Source: Streptomyces formicae (GTDB lineage: Bacteria; Actinomycetota; Actinomycetes; Streptomycetales; Streptomycetaceae). Taken from it: a stretch of 64,000 nucleotides of DNA. The stretch spans positions 4,690,001 through 4,754,000 of the forward strand of contig NZ_CP022685.1 in the NCBI RefSeq assembly GCF_002556545.1, written 5' to 3'. A model generated the notes under the pieces. It did not search any database. It was not told the origin of the DNA and saw only the letters and a list, made by a program, of their open reading frames with translations. Position 1 is the first letter of the stretch. Every line of letters begins with the position of its first letter. Below are positions 44,124 through 52,781 of the stretch, one piece after another. A program made the translations under genes and the position numbers.

Positions 44124-45668
44124 TCAGTACGAGAAGGCCATGGGCCGGTCGGCGTCGTCATCGGAGTCGGAGTCGGAGCCCTTGCCCGAGCCCGGTCCGC
44201 CGATCTTGGTGGGCGGGTTGAGGTCCGCCTCGGTCAGCTCGGGCGGCCCCTTCTTGATGTACTTGAGCAGGAGCTTCACCTCGATCACGGCGAGGATCGC
44301 GTAGATGAGCGTGAACCCGATCAGCGAGGTGAGCACCTCGCCCTGCGAGACCCCCGGCGAGACCGCGTCCTCGGTGCGGAGCACCCCGTAGACCACCCAG
44401 GGCTGGCGGCCCGTCTCGGTGAAGATCCAGCCCCAGGCCGTACCGATGAGGGGGAAGATCAGCGTCCACTGGGAGAGCCGCCACCACCACGTGCCGAGCT
44501 TGGGCGTCAGCTCACGCTTCTTGGTGAGCATCAGCTTGGGCACGTCGTCCGCGCCGGTGCGGTGCTCCGGAGCGAGCCAGAACTTCTTCCGCGTCAGCCA
44601 GAGACCGGCGGTGCACAGGGCCATCGAGACGCCGCCGAAGCCGATCATCCAGCGGTACGACCAGTAGGCGGTGGGGATGTTGGGCCGGTAGTCGCCGGGC
44701 CCGAACTTCTCCTGCGCCTCCTTGTTGAGGTCGTTGATGCCGGGGATCTCGGCGTTGAAGTTGTTCTTGGCGAGGAAGGACAGTATTCCGGGGATCTCGA
44801 TGGCGACGTCGTTGTGGCCCTTGGAGACGTCGCCGTAGGCGAAGAGCGAGAACGGCGCGGGCTTCTCGGTCTCCCACAGCGCCTCGGCCGCCGACATCTT
44901 CATCGGCTGCTGCTCGTACATGACCTTGCCGAGGGTGTCGGCGCTGATCACGGTGAGCAGGGTGCCGACGAACGCGGTGACCAGGCCGAGCCGCATCGAC
45001 ATCCGCATGGTGCGGACGTGCTGCTTCTTGCGCAGGTGGAAGATGGCGATGCCGGTCATGAAGGCGCCGCCGACCAGGATGGCCGCCGAGATGACGTGGG
45101 CGAAGTTGACGATGGTCGTCTCTTGGAAGAGCACCTTCGCGAAGTCGGTGAGCTCCGCGCGCTTGGTGCCGTCCCGCTCCACGATCTTGTAGCCGACCGG
45201 GTGCTGCATGAAGGCGTTGGCGGCGATGATGAAGTACGCCGACAGCACGGTGCCGATGGAGACGATCCAGATCGTCGCGCAGTGCAGCTTCTTCGGGAGC
45301 TTGTCCCAGCCGAAGATCCACAGCCCGATGAAGGTCGACTCGAAGAAGAAGGCGATCAGCGCCTCGAAGGCGAGCGGCGCCCCGAAGATGTCACCGACGA
45401 AGCGCGAGTAGTCGGACCAGTTCATGCCGAACTGGAACTCCTGAACGATGCCGGTGACGACACCCATCGCGATGTTGATCAGGAACAGCTTTCCCCAGAA
45501 CTTGGTGGCTCTGAGGTAGTGCTCCTTGCCGGTCCGCACCCACGCCGTCTCGAGGATCGCCGTGAGAGCGGCGAGAGAGATCGTCAGAGGAACGAACAGG
45601 AAGTGGTAGACGGTCGTGATGCCGAACTGCCATCGCGCCAGGGTCTCCGGCGCTAGAGCCAGGTCCAC
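44124..45668 (-). CDS. cydA: cytochrome bd oxidase subunit I
   Basis: CydA carries hemes b558, b595 and d and oxidises menaquinol, reducing oxygen at low tension. Features include RWQFGITTVYHFLFVP (His for heme b), EFQFGMNWSDYSRFVGD, the Q-loop (about 250-330, of the short type), PTAYWSYRWMIGFG and GRQPWVVYG. It has 514 residues, about nine helices, and an acidic Asp/Ser-rich tail. It is the first gene of the cyd operon. A perfect Rex operator lies 84-99 bases upstream of the start, so expression should rise when NADH accumulates. Confidence 0.97.
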   Translation of the reverse strand: MDLALAPETLARWQFGITTVYHFLFVPLTISLAALTAILETAWVRTGKEHYLRATKFWGKLFLINIAMGVVTGIVQEFQFGMNWSDYSRFVGDIFGAPLAFEALIAFFFESTFIGLWIFGWDKLPKKLHCATIWIVSIGTVLSAYFIIAANAFMQHPVGYKIVERDGTKRAELTDFAKVLFQETTIVNFAHVISAAILVGGAFMTGIAIFHLRKKQHVRTMRMSMRLGLVTAFVGTLLTVISADTLGKVMYEQQPMKMSAAEALWETEKPAPFSLFAYGDVSKGHNDVAIEIPGILSFLAKNNFNAEIPGINDLNKEAQEKFGPGDYRPNIPTAYWSYRWMIGFGGVSMALCTAGLWLTRKKFWLAPEHRTGADDVPKLMLTKKRELTPKLGTWWWRLSQWTLIFPLIGTAWGWIFTETGRQPWVVYGVLRTEDAVSPGVSQGEVLTSLIGFTLIYAILAVIEVKLLLKYIKKGPPELTEADLNPPTKIGGPGSGKGSDSDSDDDADRPMAFSY

Positions 45669-45751
45669 TGCGTCTTCTCCTTACTCGCCGTGGTCATAGC
45701 GGCAGTTTGCCCCTTTTATCCCACTGATCTCCGGAGGAACCGGGACACGCT

Positions 45752-45767
45752 TGTGAACGCGTTCACA
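45752..45767. promoter_or_regulatory. Rex operator (ROP) upstream of cydA
   Basis: TGTGAACGCGTTCACA equals the published 16-bp Rex consensus exactly. A further TTCACA half follows at once. Rex is the NADH/NAD+-responsive repressor that controls cydABCD in Streptomyces coelicolor. Confidence 0.93.
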
Positions 45768-45857
45768 TTCACAAGCATTATGTCGTACTGACTGTCGGCA
45801 CCCGAAAGGGGGGTCCCCCTTACCGACGGGAACGCGCCATCCCCGTGGCCGGAACGC

Positions 45858-45891
45858 GGAAGGCCCCGGAGGAGCTCCTCCGGGGCCTTCC
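45858..45891 (-). terminator. hisC terminator, 34-bp perfect palindrome
   Basis: GGAAGGCCCCGGAGGAG is followed directly by its own reverse complement, giving a 17-bp arm with no spacer, 61 bases after the hisC stop. It shields the cydA promoter region from read-through. Confidence 0.85.
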
Positions 45892-45952
45892 CAAGATCAC
45901 CTCATGGACCGACGGCAGGGCACTCGCCGACGGCCCGACCGCTCACCGACGG

Positions 45953-47032
45953 CTAGAGCTCCTTGCGGAACGCCTCCGCGGCCTGGAGGAAGATGTCGTT
46001 GGCCTCGGTCTCCCCGATCGTGGCCCGCATCCCCTCGCCCGCGAACGGCCGTACGACCACACCGGCCTGCTCGCACGCCGCGGCGAAGTCCGTCGTACGG
46101 TCCCCCAGCCGCAGCCACACGAAGTTCGCCTGCGTCTCGGGCACCGTCCAGCCCTGTCCGCGCAGCGCCTCGACCACGCGCGTGCGCTCGGCGACCAACG
46201 AGCCGACCCGGCCCATCAGCTCGTCCTCCGCGCGCAGCGAGGCCACCGCCGCGTCCTGGGCGAGTTGGCTCACTCCGAAGGGCACCGCCGTCTTGCGCAG
46301 CGCGGCGGCCACGGGCTCGTGGGCGACCGCGAAGCCGACGCGCAGGCCCGCGAGACCGTACGCCTTGGAGAAGGTGCGCAGCACGCAGACGTTGGGGCGG
46401 TCGCGGTAGATCTCGATGCCGTCCGGCACCTCGGGGTCGCGGATGAACTCGCGGTACGCCTCGTCGAGCACGACCAGGACGTCGCTCGGCACCCGGTCGA
46501 GGAACCGCTCGAGCTCGGCCCTGCGGACCACCGTGCCGGTCGGGTTGTTCGGGTTGCAGACGAAGATCAGGCGGGTCCGCTCGGTGATGGCGTCGGCCAT
46601 CGCGTCCAGGTCGTGCACCTCGCCGTCGGTCAGCGGGACCCGCACCGACGTCGCGCCGCTGACCTGCGTGATGATCGGGTACGCCTCGAAGGAGCGCCAG
46701 GCGTAGATGACCTCGTCGCCGGGGCCCGAGGTGGCCTGGAGCAGCTGCTGCGCGACGCCGACCGACCCGGTGCCGGTGGCGATGTGCGAGACGGGCACCC
46801 CGAAGCGGTCGGCCAGCTCGGCCATCAGGCCCGTGCACGCCATGTCGGGGTAGCGGTTGAAGGACCCCGCCGCGGCGAGCGCGCTCTCCATGACACCGGC
46901 GAGCGGCGGGTAGGGGTTCTCGTTGGAGGACAGTTTGTACGCCACCGGTCCGTCGGCCGCGGCGGGCTTGCCGGGCTTGTAGGTGGGCACACCCTCCAGC
47001 TCGGCGCGCAGCCTCGGGCTCATCTCGCTCAC
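45953..47032 (-). CDS. hisC: histidinol-phosphate/aromatic aminotransferase
   Basis: This 359-residue class I/II PLP aminotransferase has [31 protein letters not shown], the Schiff-base lysine K223 in [15 protein letters not shown] and the final Arg in VRPFAG. It lies outside a his operon and resembles the HisC2/Pat group, so its main role may be aromatic (phenylalanine/tyrosine) transamination rather than histidine synthesis. ATG 47032 is followed by MSEMSPRLR. Two copies of a 17-bp repeat lie in its leader. Confidence 0.92.
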   Translation of the reverse strand: MSEMSPRLRAELEGVPTYKPGKPAAADGPVAYKLSSNENPYPPLAGVMESALAAAGSFNRYPDMACTGLMAELADRFGVPVSHIATGTGSVGVAQQLLQATSGPGDEVIYAWRSFEAYPIITQVSGATSVRVPLTDGEVHDLDAMADAITERTRLIFVCNPNNPTGTVVRRAELERFLDRVPSDVLVVLDEAYREFIRDPEVPDGIEIYRDRPNVCVLRTFSKAYGLAGLRVGFAVAHEPVAAALRKTAVPFGVSQLAQDAAVASLRAEDELMGRVGSLVAERTRVVEALRGQGWTVPETQANFVWLRLGDRTTDFAAACEQAGVVVRPFAGEGMRATIGETEANDIFLQAAEAFRKEL

Positions 47033-47052
47033 CGCAGTCCTCCTCGTACCGG

Positions 47053-47086
47053 TACCGGTTCAGTTCGACTACCGGTTCAGTTCGAC
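47053..47086. repeat. 17-bp tandem duplication upstream of hisC
   Basis: TACCGGTTCAGTTCGAC occurs twice in direct contact (47053-47069 and 47070-47086), 20 bases from the hisC start, in its leader or promoter. Confidence 0.85.
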
Positions 47087-47430
47087 GTTCGAATACTGCT
47101 CACCTTATGAGGATTCCGCGCCGCTGCGAATGGGCTCAGGAGATCCGCTTGTGGACGGCGCGCGGAGAGGGGGAGCGCCCCGCTTTCGTCCACGCGCCGG
47201 TGGCTCACTCCGTGGCGCGCATCCCTCGTGAAGGTGAGTTGAGACCTCTTCGAGACCTCGCGCATTTGGCAGGCCCGTGCGCGACGATCAGGTGCAGCTG
47301 CCTATTGATCGCGCCAACTCCCTTGCATTCCAAGGTCATTGACCCCTCAGCGCCATGCAGAAACGTGCCTGTCAACGAGTGAATATGCGCCCGCCCTACC
47401 CACCCCCATGAGCCCTACTATCGGCTCGCC
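47087..47430. other. intergenic region between hisC and LacI-type gene
   Basis: This 344-base non-coding stretch separates divergent genes. I see a GTCCACGCGCCGGTGG-type dyad near 47189, but no clear operator of the LacI kind and no gene. The side near the LacI gene is AT-richer. Confidence 0.4.
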
Positions 47431-48552
47431 ATGACAGCAGCAGGGAAGCACCAGGTGAGTCGAGCGGAGACCGCCCGCCGGGGCAACCGGCAGAGTCGAG
47501 CGGGTATCAGAGACGTGGCCGCCGCAGCCGGTGTCTCCATCACGACTGTCTCCGACGCCCTCAACGGCAAGGGACGGCTGCCCGACGCCACCCGACGCCA
47601 CGTCCGCGAGGTCGCAGAACGGCTGGGCTATCGCCCGTCCGCCGCGGCCCGCACGCTCCGTACCGGCAAGTCGGGCCTCATCGGCCTGACCGTGACGACA
47701 TACGGGGATGAACCTTTCACCTTCACCGAGTTCGCGTACTTCGCGGAGATGGCCAGAGCCGCCACCTCCGCCGCGCTCGCCCGTGGTTACGCCTTGGTGA
47801 TCCTGCCGGCGACCTCGCGCCGCAGCCCGGTCGACGTGTGGTCGAACGTCGCGCTCGACGGCACCGTCGTCGTCGACCCCTCCGACCACGACCCGGTCGT
47901 CAGCGAGCTGGTCAGACAGGGCCTGCCGGTGGTCTCCGACGGGCGCCCCGCGGGCTCCCTGCCGGTCACCGCCTGGGTGGACAACGACCACGAGGCCGCG
48001 GTCCTGGAGATCCTCGACCACCTCGCGGCCGCCGGGGCACGCCGGATCGGCCTGCTCACCGGCACCACCACGGACACCTACACCCATCTGTCCACGACCG
48101 CCTACCTGCGCTGGTGCGAACGCGTCGGCCAGGACCCCGTCTACGAGTCGTACCCCGCCCACGACCCGTGCGCGGGAGCCGTCGCGGCCGACCGGCTGCT
48201 CGCCAGACCCGACAGGCCCGACGCCGTCTACGGCCTCTTCGACCCCAACGGCACCGATCTGCTCGCCGCCGCCCGCCGCTACGGCCTGCGCGTCCCCGAC
48301 GACCTGCTGCTCGTCTGCTGCAGCGAGTCCACCGTGTACGCCACCACGGAACCGCCCATCACCACGCTCTCCCTCAAACCGCGGCGCATCGGCACGGCCG
48401 TCGTCCAGCTCCTCATCGACGCCATCGAGGGCCTCGACGCGGGGCGTCCGGTCGAGCAGGTGATACCGACCGAACTGATCGTGCGCACCTCGTCCGAGCG
48501 ACGTCCACCGCGCACGACGGTCAGCCCGCCCCGCTCTTCCGGCCAGGGCTGA
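47431..48552 (+). CDS. LacI family transcriptional regulator
   Basis: The helix-turn-helix near residues 26-50 is IRDVAAAAGVSITTVSDALNG, with the hinge ATRRHVREVAERLGYRPSAAARTLRTG. The periplasmic-binding-like ligand domain follows (about 85-350). Length is 373, with a 24-residue basic N-terminal extension and a Pro/Arg tail. Four cysteines in DDLLLVCCSES and nearby are unusual. No sugar operon is adjacent, so the target is unknown. I recall the corresponding S. coelicolor gene being called rstP but am not certain. Confidence 0.9.
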   Translation: MTAAGKHQVSRAETARRGNRQSRAGIRDVAAAAGVSITTVSDALNGKGRLPDATRRHVREVAERLGYRPSAAARTLRTGKSGLIGLTVTTYGDEPFTFTEFAYFAEMARAATSAALARGYALVILPATSRRSPVDVWSNVALDGTVVVDPSDHDPVVSELVRQGLPVVSDGRPAGSLPVTAWVDNDHEAAVLEILDHLAAAGARRIGLLTGTTTDTYTHLSTTAYLRWCERVGQDPVYESYPAHDPCAGAVAADRLLARPDRPDAVYGLFDPNGTDLLAAARRYGLRVPDDLLLVCCSESTVYATTEPPITTLSLKPRRIGTAVVQLLIDAIEGLDAGRPVEQVIPTELIVRTSSERRPPRTTVSPPRSSGQG

Positions 48553-48566
48553 CCCCGAGGACGACC

Positions 48567-48604
48567 GGGCAGAGGTCCCCCCACCAGCGGGGAAACCTCT
48601 GCCC
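48567..48604 (+). terminator. terminator of LacI-type gene
   Basis: GGGCAGAGGT (48567-48576) pairs perfectly with ACCTCTGCCC (48595-48604); an inner CCCC/GGGG extends the stem. It starts 15 bases after the stop. Confidence 0.8.
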
Positions 48605-48772
48605 AATTCGGGAGAAAACCGCGGTGAACTGGGGTCCAGCATCGATTGACCACCCCTGGTGCACCACACAGCGGTAGCCGCATTCCTATGATGGGCGGAC
48701 GACACCGCGGGCCGCTGCGACCAAGCAGTCCGATCTCGGTGCAGACGCGGCGCAATGGTGGTGGAGGGGTCG

Positions 48773-49834
48773 ATGACTCAGGGGGCCGGTCAGGGACCCG
48801 ATGTGCGGACGGCGACGCTGCGCGACTTCCGCGTACCGGCGTACGTCCATGAGACCACCGGGAACCCCCAGGAGAGCGCCCCCGGCGGGGGTGAACCGTC
48901 GGACGACGGCTACACCCCCACCCAGCGCGACCTGCCGGTCATCAACCGGGGGGACACCGTCCAGGTGCAGGTGCAGACCATGCCGGAGCCCCCGCAGCCG
49001 CGGGCGAGCGACGAGCACGGCCCGCTGTACGTCGTCGGCGACGTGCACGGCTATCTGGAAGAGCTCGTCGCGGCGCTCCAGGAGCAGGGCCTCATCGACG
49101 CCGAGGGCAACTGGTCCGCGGGCAACGCGCGGCTCTGGTTCCTCGGCGACTTCACCGACCGCGGGCCCGACGGCATCGGCGTCATCGACCTCGTGATGCG
49201 GCTCTCCGCGGAGGCCGCGGCCGCGGGCGGCTACTGCAAGGCGCTCATGGGCAACCACGAGCTGCTCCTGCTCGGCGCCAAGCGCTTCGGGGACACCCCC
49301 GTCAACTCCGGCGCGGGCACCGCCACCTTCCAGGCGGCCTGGCTCCTGAACGGCGGCCAGAAGACCGACATGGAGCGCCTGGAGGACCACCACCTCCAGT
49401 GGATGGCCCGCCTGGACGCGATGGAGGAGGCCGACGGCCATCTCCTCGTGCACTCCGACACGACCGCCTACCTGGATTACGGTGACTCGATCGAGGCGGT
49501 GAACGACACGATCCGCGAGACCCTCACGCGCAACGACGCCGACGAGTGCTGGGACCTCTTCCGCAAGTTCACCAAGCGCTTCGCCTTCCGCGACGAGTCG
49601 GGCCCCTCGGCCGTACGCGAACTCCTCGACATGTACGGCGGCACGCGCATCGTGCACGGTCACAGCCCCATCCCCTACCTCCTGGGCGACGTCGGCTCCG
49701 AGGACGAGTCGGACGGGGGCGGTCCGGTCATCGAGGGCCCGCACGTCTACGCCGAAGGGCTTGCCATCGCCATGGACGGCGGAGTGACCATGGCCGGAAA
49801 GCTACTGGTCCGACAACTCCCCCTGGGTATCTGA
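48773..49834 (+). CDS. metallophosphoesterase (PPP-type phosphatase)
   Basis: The calcineurin-like motifs are complete: VVGDVHGY (GDxH), LGDFTDRGPDG (GDxxDRG), MGNHELLL (GNHE), LVHSD and VHGHSP. This suits a serine/threonine protein phosphatase or a nucleotide phosphatase such as ApaH. The N-terminal 85 residues are disordered. ATG 48773 was chosen because GGAGGGG lies just upstream; the frame also opens at 48755. At 353 residues it is cytoplasmic. A terminator hairpin follows. Confidence 0.88.
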   Translation: MTQGAGQGPDVRTATLRDFRVPAYVHETTGNPQESAPGGGEPSDDGYTPTQRDLPVINRGDTVQVQVQTMPEPPQPRASDEHGPLYVVGDVHGYLEELVAALQEQGLIDAEGNWSAGNARLWFLGDFTDRGPDGIGVIDLVMRLSAEAAAAGGYCKALMGNHELLLLGAKRFGDTPVNSGAGTATFQAAWLLNGGQKTDMERLEDHHLQWMARLDAMEEADGHLLVHSDTTAYLDYGDSIEAVNDTIRETLTRNDADECWDLFRKFTKRFAFRDESGPSAVRELLDMYGGTRIVHGHSPIPYLLGDVGSEDESDGGGPVIEGPHVYAEGLAIAMDGGVTMAGKLLVRQLPLGI

Positions 49835-49875
49835 GCGTTAGCTGGGCAGGGGCTGCATTACAGGATCACGCTGGC

Positions 49876-49903
49876 CAGGGGGCCTATTTCTGGAAACCCC
49901 CTG
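49876..49903 (+). terminator. hairpin after phosphatase gene
   Basis: CAGGGGG (49876-49882) pairs with CCCCCTG (49897-49903) around a 14-base loop containing TATTTC. Confidence 0.6.
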
Positions 49904-50014
49904 TCACCGCGTGCCGTCACGGCTCTACCATCGGCTTATCCGTAGCAGGCTCCCCTCCGTTTCTGCCCAACGGCTCGTAGCCATGCGAGCCCTAGCCCTA
50001 CGGAGCATCGGGGG

Positions 50015-50905
50015 ATGCACATGAACAGCGCTCCACACCTGCTCAATGAGGACCGCCCCGAGTATGAGCGGATCCTCGATGAGGCGCTGCGCACCGCACC
50101 TGACCACCCGGAACTCGCCGCAGTGGGCCAGCGGCTCAACACCGAACAACTGCGCACCATGGCCCTGAACGCGACAGCACTGATCACGGCCGCGGCAGCG
50201 ACCGAGTACGCGCACTACGTGAAGGTTCGCGAGGAGTTGCGCGAACCTCGACCGTCGTCCACGTCGATCCGCGAAGGGAGTGGACAGACCGCCGCGGAGT
50301 CGGGCTCCGGCGGCGTCAGCCTCGCCACCACGATGGGCGAGGTGGCCGAACCAGCGGCAGCGGGAGCCGGGGCGATCGCCGTCGTCGCGGTCCTCGCACC
50401 CGTCCTCGCGGGGACGGCCGCCGCGATCTTCCTGCTCGTCGGGTACATCCTGAAGATGCTCAACCCCGAGCCCGCCTTCGCCGACACCCTGCTCACCGCG
50501 GGATGGCTGTTCGGCGCGCTCACCGCAGGGGGCATCCTGGTCGCCGCGGTCGGTCTGCTCCTGACCGCCCTGCGCAACGGCGCCACCTCGCTCCAGGCGG
50601 CGGGATCGCACGGCGAGCGGTACAAGGAGGTGGACCGGGCCAGGGAAGCCTGGGGCCGGGCCCTCATGGAGCGGGGCGTCCTGCCGTTCCTGCGGGAGGC
50701 CCTGACGGATCCGAGTACGAGCCGCGCGGCCCGCACTCTGACGTCGGGATCCGACGCGGGGAACAACCGCATGCCCCAACTCGGCTACCACCGGCCGGGG
50801 TTCAGCAGCCCTGATGGCGGGCCTACGGCAGGTCCGCGGCCGAGCTACTCGAGCCCCGACTTCTCCAGCCCGGACTTCGGCGGGCCCGATCACAAGCCGG
50901 AGTAG
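50015..50905 (+). CDS. hypothetical membrane protein
   Basis: This 296-residue protein starts with a helical cytoplasmic part (1-75) and has two long hydrophobic regions (about 115-145 and 160-188), probably two helices. A second cytoplasmic segment (KEVDRAREAWGRALMERGVLPFLRE) follows. The tail repeats SSPD/FSSPDF and is low-complexity. No family is recognised. ATG 50021 is equally likely as the start, being spaced better from GGGGG. It converges on the membrane protein gene at 50934-51965. Confidence 0.75.
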   Translation: MHMNSAPHLLNEDRPEYERILDEALRTAPDHPELAAVGQRLNTEQLRTMALNATALITAAAATEYAHYVKVREELREPRPSSTSIREGSGQTAAESGSGGVSLATTMGEVAEPAAAGAGAIAVVAVLAPVLAGTAAAIFLLVGYILKMLNPEPAFADTLLTAGWLFGALTAGGILVAAVGLLLTALRNGATSLQAAGSHGERYKEVDRAREAWGRALMERGVLPFLREALTDPSTSRAARTLTSGSDAGNNRMPQLGYHRPGFSSPDGGPTAGPRPSYSSPDFSSPDFGGPDHKPE

Positions 50906-50933
50906 TCGGCCGGAGCAGTCGTAGCCGGAGAAT

Positions 50934-51965
50934 TCAACACCTCTTCGAGGCGCCGCTGCCGGCGAGCGGCGGCGCGAACTCGATGCGCACGGAGGGGGAT
51001 CGGGGAAGGAGTACGGCCACTCCGTCGACCCGGGACCAGCGCTCGGGGACGAGGACGTACTGATTCCCGGACTGGATCATGAGCTTGAGCCCGTCGTAGC
51101 GGAAGCGATAGGCGGCCTTGGGGTCCTTGCAGCGCGTCTCGCGCACGCCCGGTGCGGTGAGGCTGAGGCTGTCCGCGCTGTAGACGATCGCGTACGGATA
51201 GGTGGGCAGGTCCGCGGCGAACTCGCGGGCACGGGTCTCGCCGACGGCGGCCGCGTAGTCATTGGCCGCCCAGAAGAGACCGAGCCCCACGAGCACGAGG
51301 ACGACACCCCACTCGGCGAGCGCGGCCGCCGCCGGGCGGGGCGGGCTCGGGGCTGGTGCGGGTTCGGGTGGGGCTGAAGGTGCGGGTGAGGGCTCAGAGG
51401 GCTCAGGGGGCTCCGTGTCGTCGCCTTCCTGGCCGCCTTCAGGCTCGGGAGCGCGGGCGTCGTCCGGCGGCAGGGCCGGGAGCCTGCGCCAGAGATGGAG
51501 CGTGTACGCGAGGAGCAGCACGCCGAACGCCAGGCTCAGCGGCGCCGCCACGAGGATGCGGCGCAGGAAGAAGCTCCGGGCGAGCACGGACCAGAAGCCG
51601 CCGAGCGTGAGCAGCGCGCCGACGCCCGCCATGACCGGCAGCGACCGCCGCAGCAGACGGACCTCGGCACCGGCCGTGAGGCGCCTGCGCAGCAGGTCAT
51701 GGCCCCAGAAGGCGAGCAGCGCGGCGCCCGCCGCGACCGTGAGCGGCACATAGAGCGCGTCCAGGCTGCGCATCAGGTAGTCGGTGGTGCCGAAGCCGAG
51801 GACGGTGGAGTTCACGCCGAAGTAGTCGAAGAACCAGTACGCGTGGTGCCAGCCGAAGTAGTACAGGAGCGCGGTGATCATGCTGGTGGGGGCGATGATC
51901 GTGCCCACGATGGTCCACAACTGCTGGATGCCGAGCGTCCCTTCGGGCGGCTCCGGTGCGGTCAT
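50934..51965 (-). CDS. hypothetical multi-span membrane protein
   Basis: The 343 residues have about five or six helices: LWTIVGTIIAPTSMITALLYYFGW and LYVPLTVAAGAALLAFWG near the N-terminus, two around 110-155, and one near 228-246. A cytoplasmic Pro/Glu/Ala-rich linker lies at about 165-220. The C-terminal 90 residues (PYAIVYSADSLSLTAPG, YVLVPERWSRVDGVAVLLPR) look like an extracellular beta domain. It is unrecognised but has the look of a conserved actinobacterial protein. Its start overlaps the stop of the lipoprotein gene by ATGA, so the two are coupled. Confidence 0.78.
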   Translation of the reverse strand: MTAPEPPEGTLGIQQLWTIVGTIIAPTSMITALLYYFGWHHAYWFFDYFGVNSTVLGFGTTDYLMRSLDALYVPLTVAAGAALLAFWGHDLLRRRLTAGAEVRLLRRSLPVMAGVGALLTLGGFWSVLARSFFLRRILVAAPLSLAFGVLLLAYTLHLWRRLPALPPDDARAPEPEGGQEGDDTEPPEPSEPSPAPSAPPEPAPAPSPPRPAAAALAEWGVVLVLVGLGLFWAANDYAAAVGETRAREFAADLPTYPYAIVYSADSLSLTAPGVRETRCKDPKAAYRFRYDGLKLMIQSGNQYVLVPERWSRVDGVAVLLPRSPSVRIEFAPPLAGSGASKRC

Positions 51966-52708
51966 GGAGCGGGGGCGATGCTCGGTGGGGAGACGGAGAC
52001 GGAATCATCGGGGGGCGCGCCGTCGGGCGAGGGACTCTTGGGCGTCGGGCTGTCGGGCGGTGGCGTCTCGGGAGGCGAGCCCTCACCCGGCGTCCCGCCC
52101 AGGCAGGGCCCGAGACCGATGATCGTCAGGGGCGCGCCCCGGTCGATCTCGTTGCCCGCGGCCGGCGAGATCTTCACGAAGCCGCACTCCGACACGGTCG
52201 CGGTCTCGGACGCGGGGAGATCGACGCTGTACAGCCGCTCCAGCTGCAGACAGACCGTGCCGTCCTTGCAGGCGGTGCGTACGTCGTTCCTGATCGACTC
52301 CCACGTCTGCTTGCCGAAGTCGGTGACGGCGTCGAACGGCAGGCCCTTGTAGTTGATGGCGGGAATGCGCAGCGGGGAGGTCGGCACCTTGCCACCGCCG
52401 TTGTCCCCGCCGCCGACGTCTCCACCGGCTCCGGTGTCACTACCGCCTCCGGCGTCCCCACTGCCATCGGTGCTCCCGCCGTCACCGGTGTCCCCCGTGC
52501 CGCCCGCGGTCGAACCGTCCGAGGTGGAGCTGTCCGAGGTCGAGCCGCCGATGATGCCGCCCCCGGAAGCGGCGACTCCGCCACCGGACGTACTCGATCC
52601 ACCGCTCCCGTCGTCATCGTCATGGCTCCCGCAGGCGAGGGCGGGCAGGCACAAGAGGCTCAGAAGCAGGAGAACGGCCGGCCGAGGCGTCCGAAGAGAC
52701 GTCGCCAT
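51962..52708 (-). CDS. lipoprotein with long Gly/Ser/Asp linker
   Basis: A lipobox (LPALAC) gives a lipidated Cys near residue 26. A disordered Gly/Ser/Asp/Thr linker of about 80 residues follows, then a small domain of about 95 residues (PLRIPAINYKGLPFDAVTDFGK ... FVKISPAAGNEIDRGAPLTI) whose last part resembles a PASTA module. A Pro/Ser-rich tail ends the protein. Three Cys (TACKDGTVCL, SECGFV) and GPCLGG may form disulfides. It is coupled to the membrane protein gene by a four-base overlap; the two products may form one surface complex. Confidence 0.78.
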   Translation of the reverse strand: MATSLRTPRPAVLLLLSLLCLPALACGSHDDDDGSGGSSTSGGGVAASGGGIIGGSTSDSSTSDGSTAGGTGDTGDGGSTDGSGDAGGGSDTGAGGDVGGGDNGGGKVPTSPLRIPAINYKGLPFDAVTDFGKQTWESIRNDVRTACKDGTVCLQLERLYSVDLPASETATVSECGFVKISPAAGNEIDRGAPLTIIGLGPCLGGTPGEGSPPETPPPDSPTPKSPSPDGAPPDDSVSVSPPSIAPAP

Positions 52709-52781
52709 ATCGCACCACCAATGGCACCTATGTCCTGAACTGTGTGGTCCAAGGAGAATGGCACTGTGCGGACGCGCCCGT

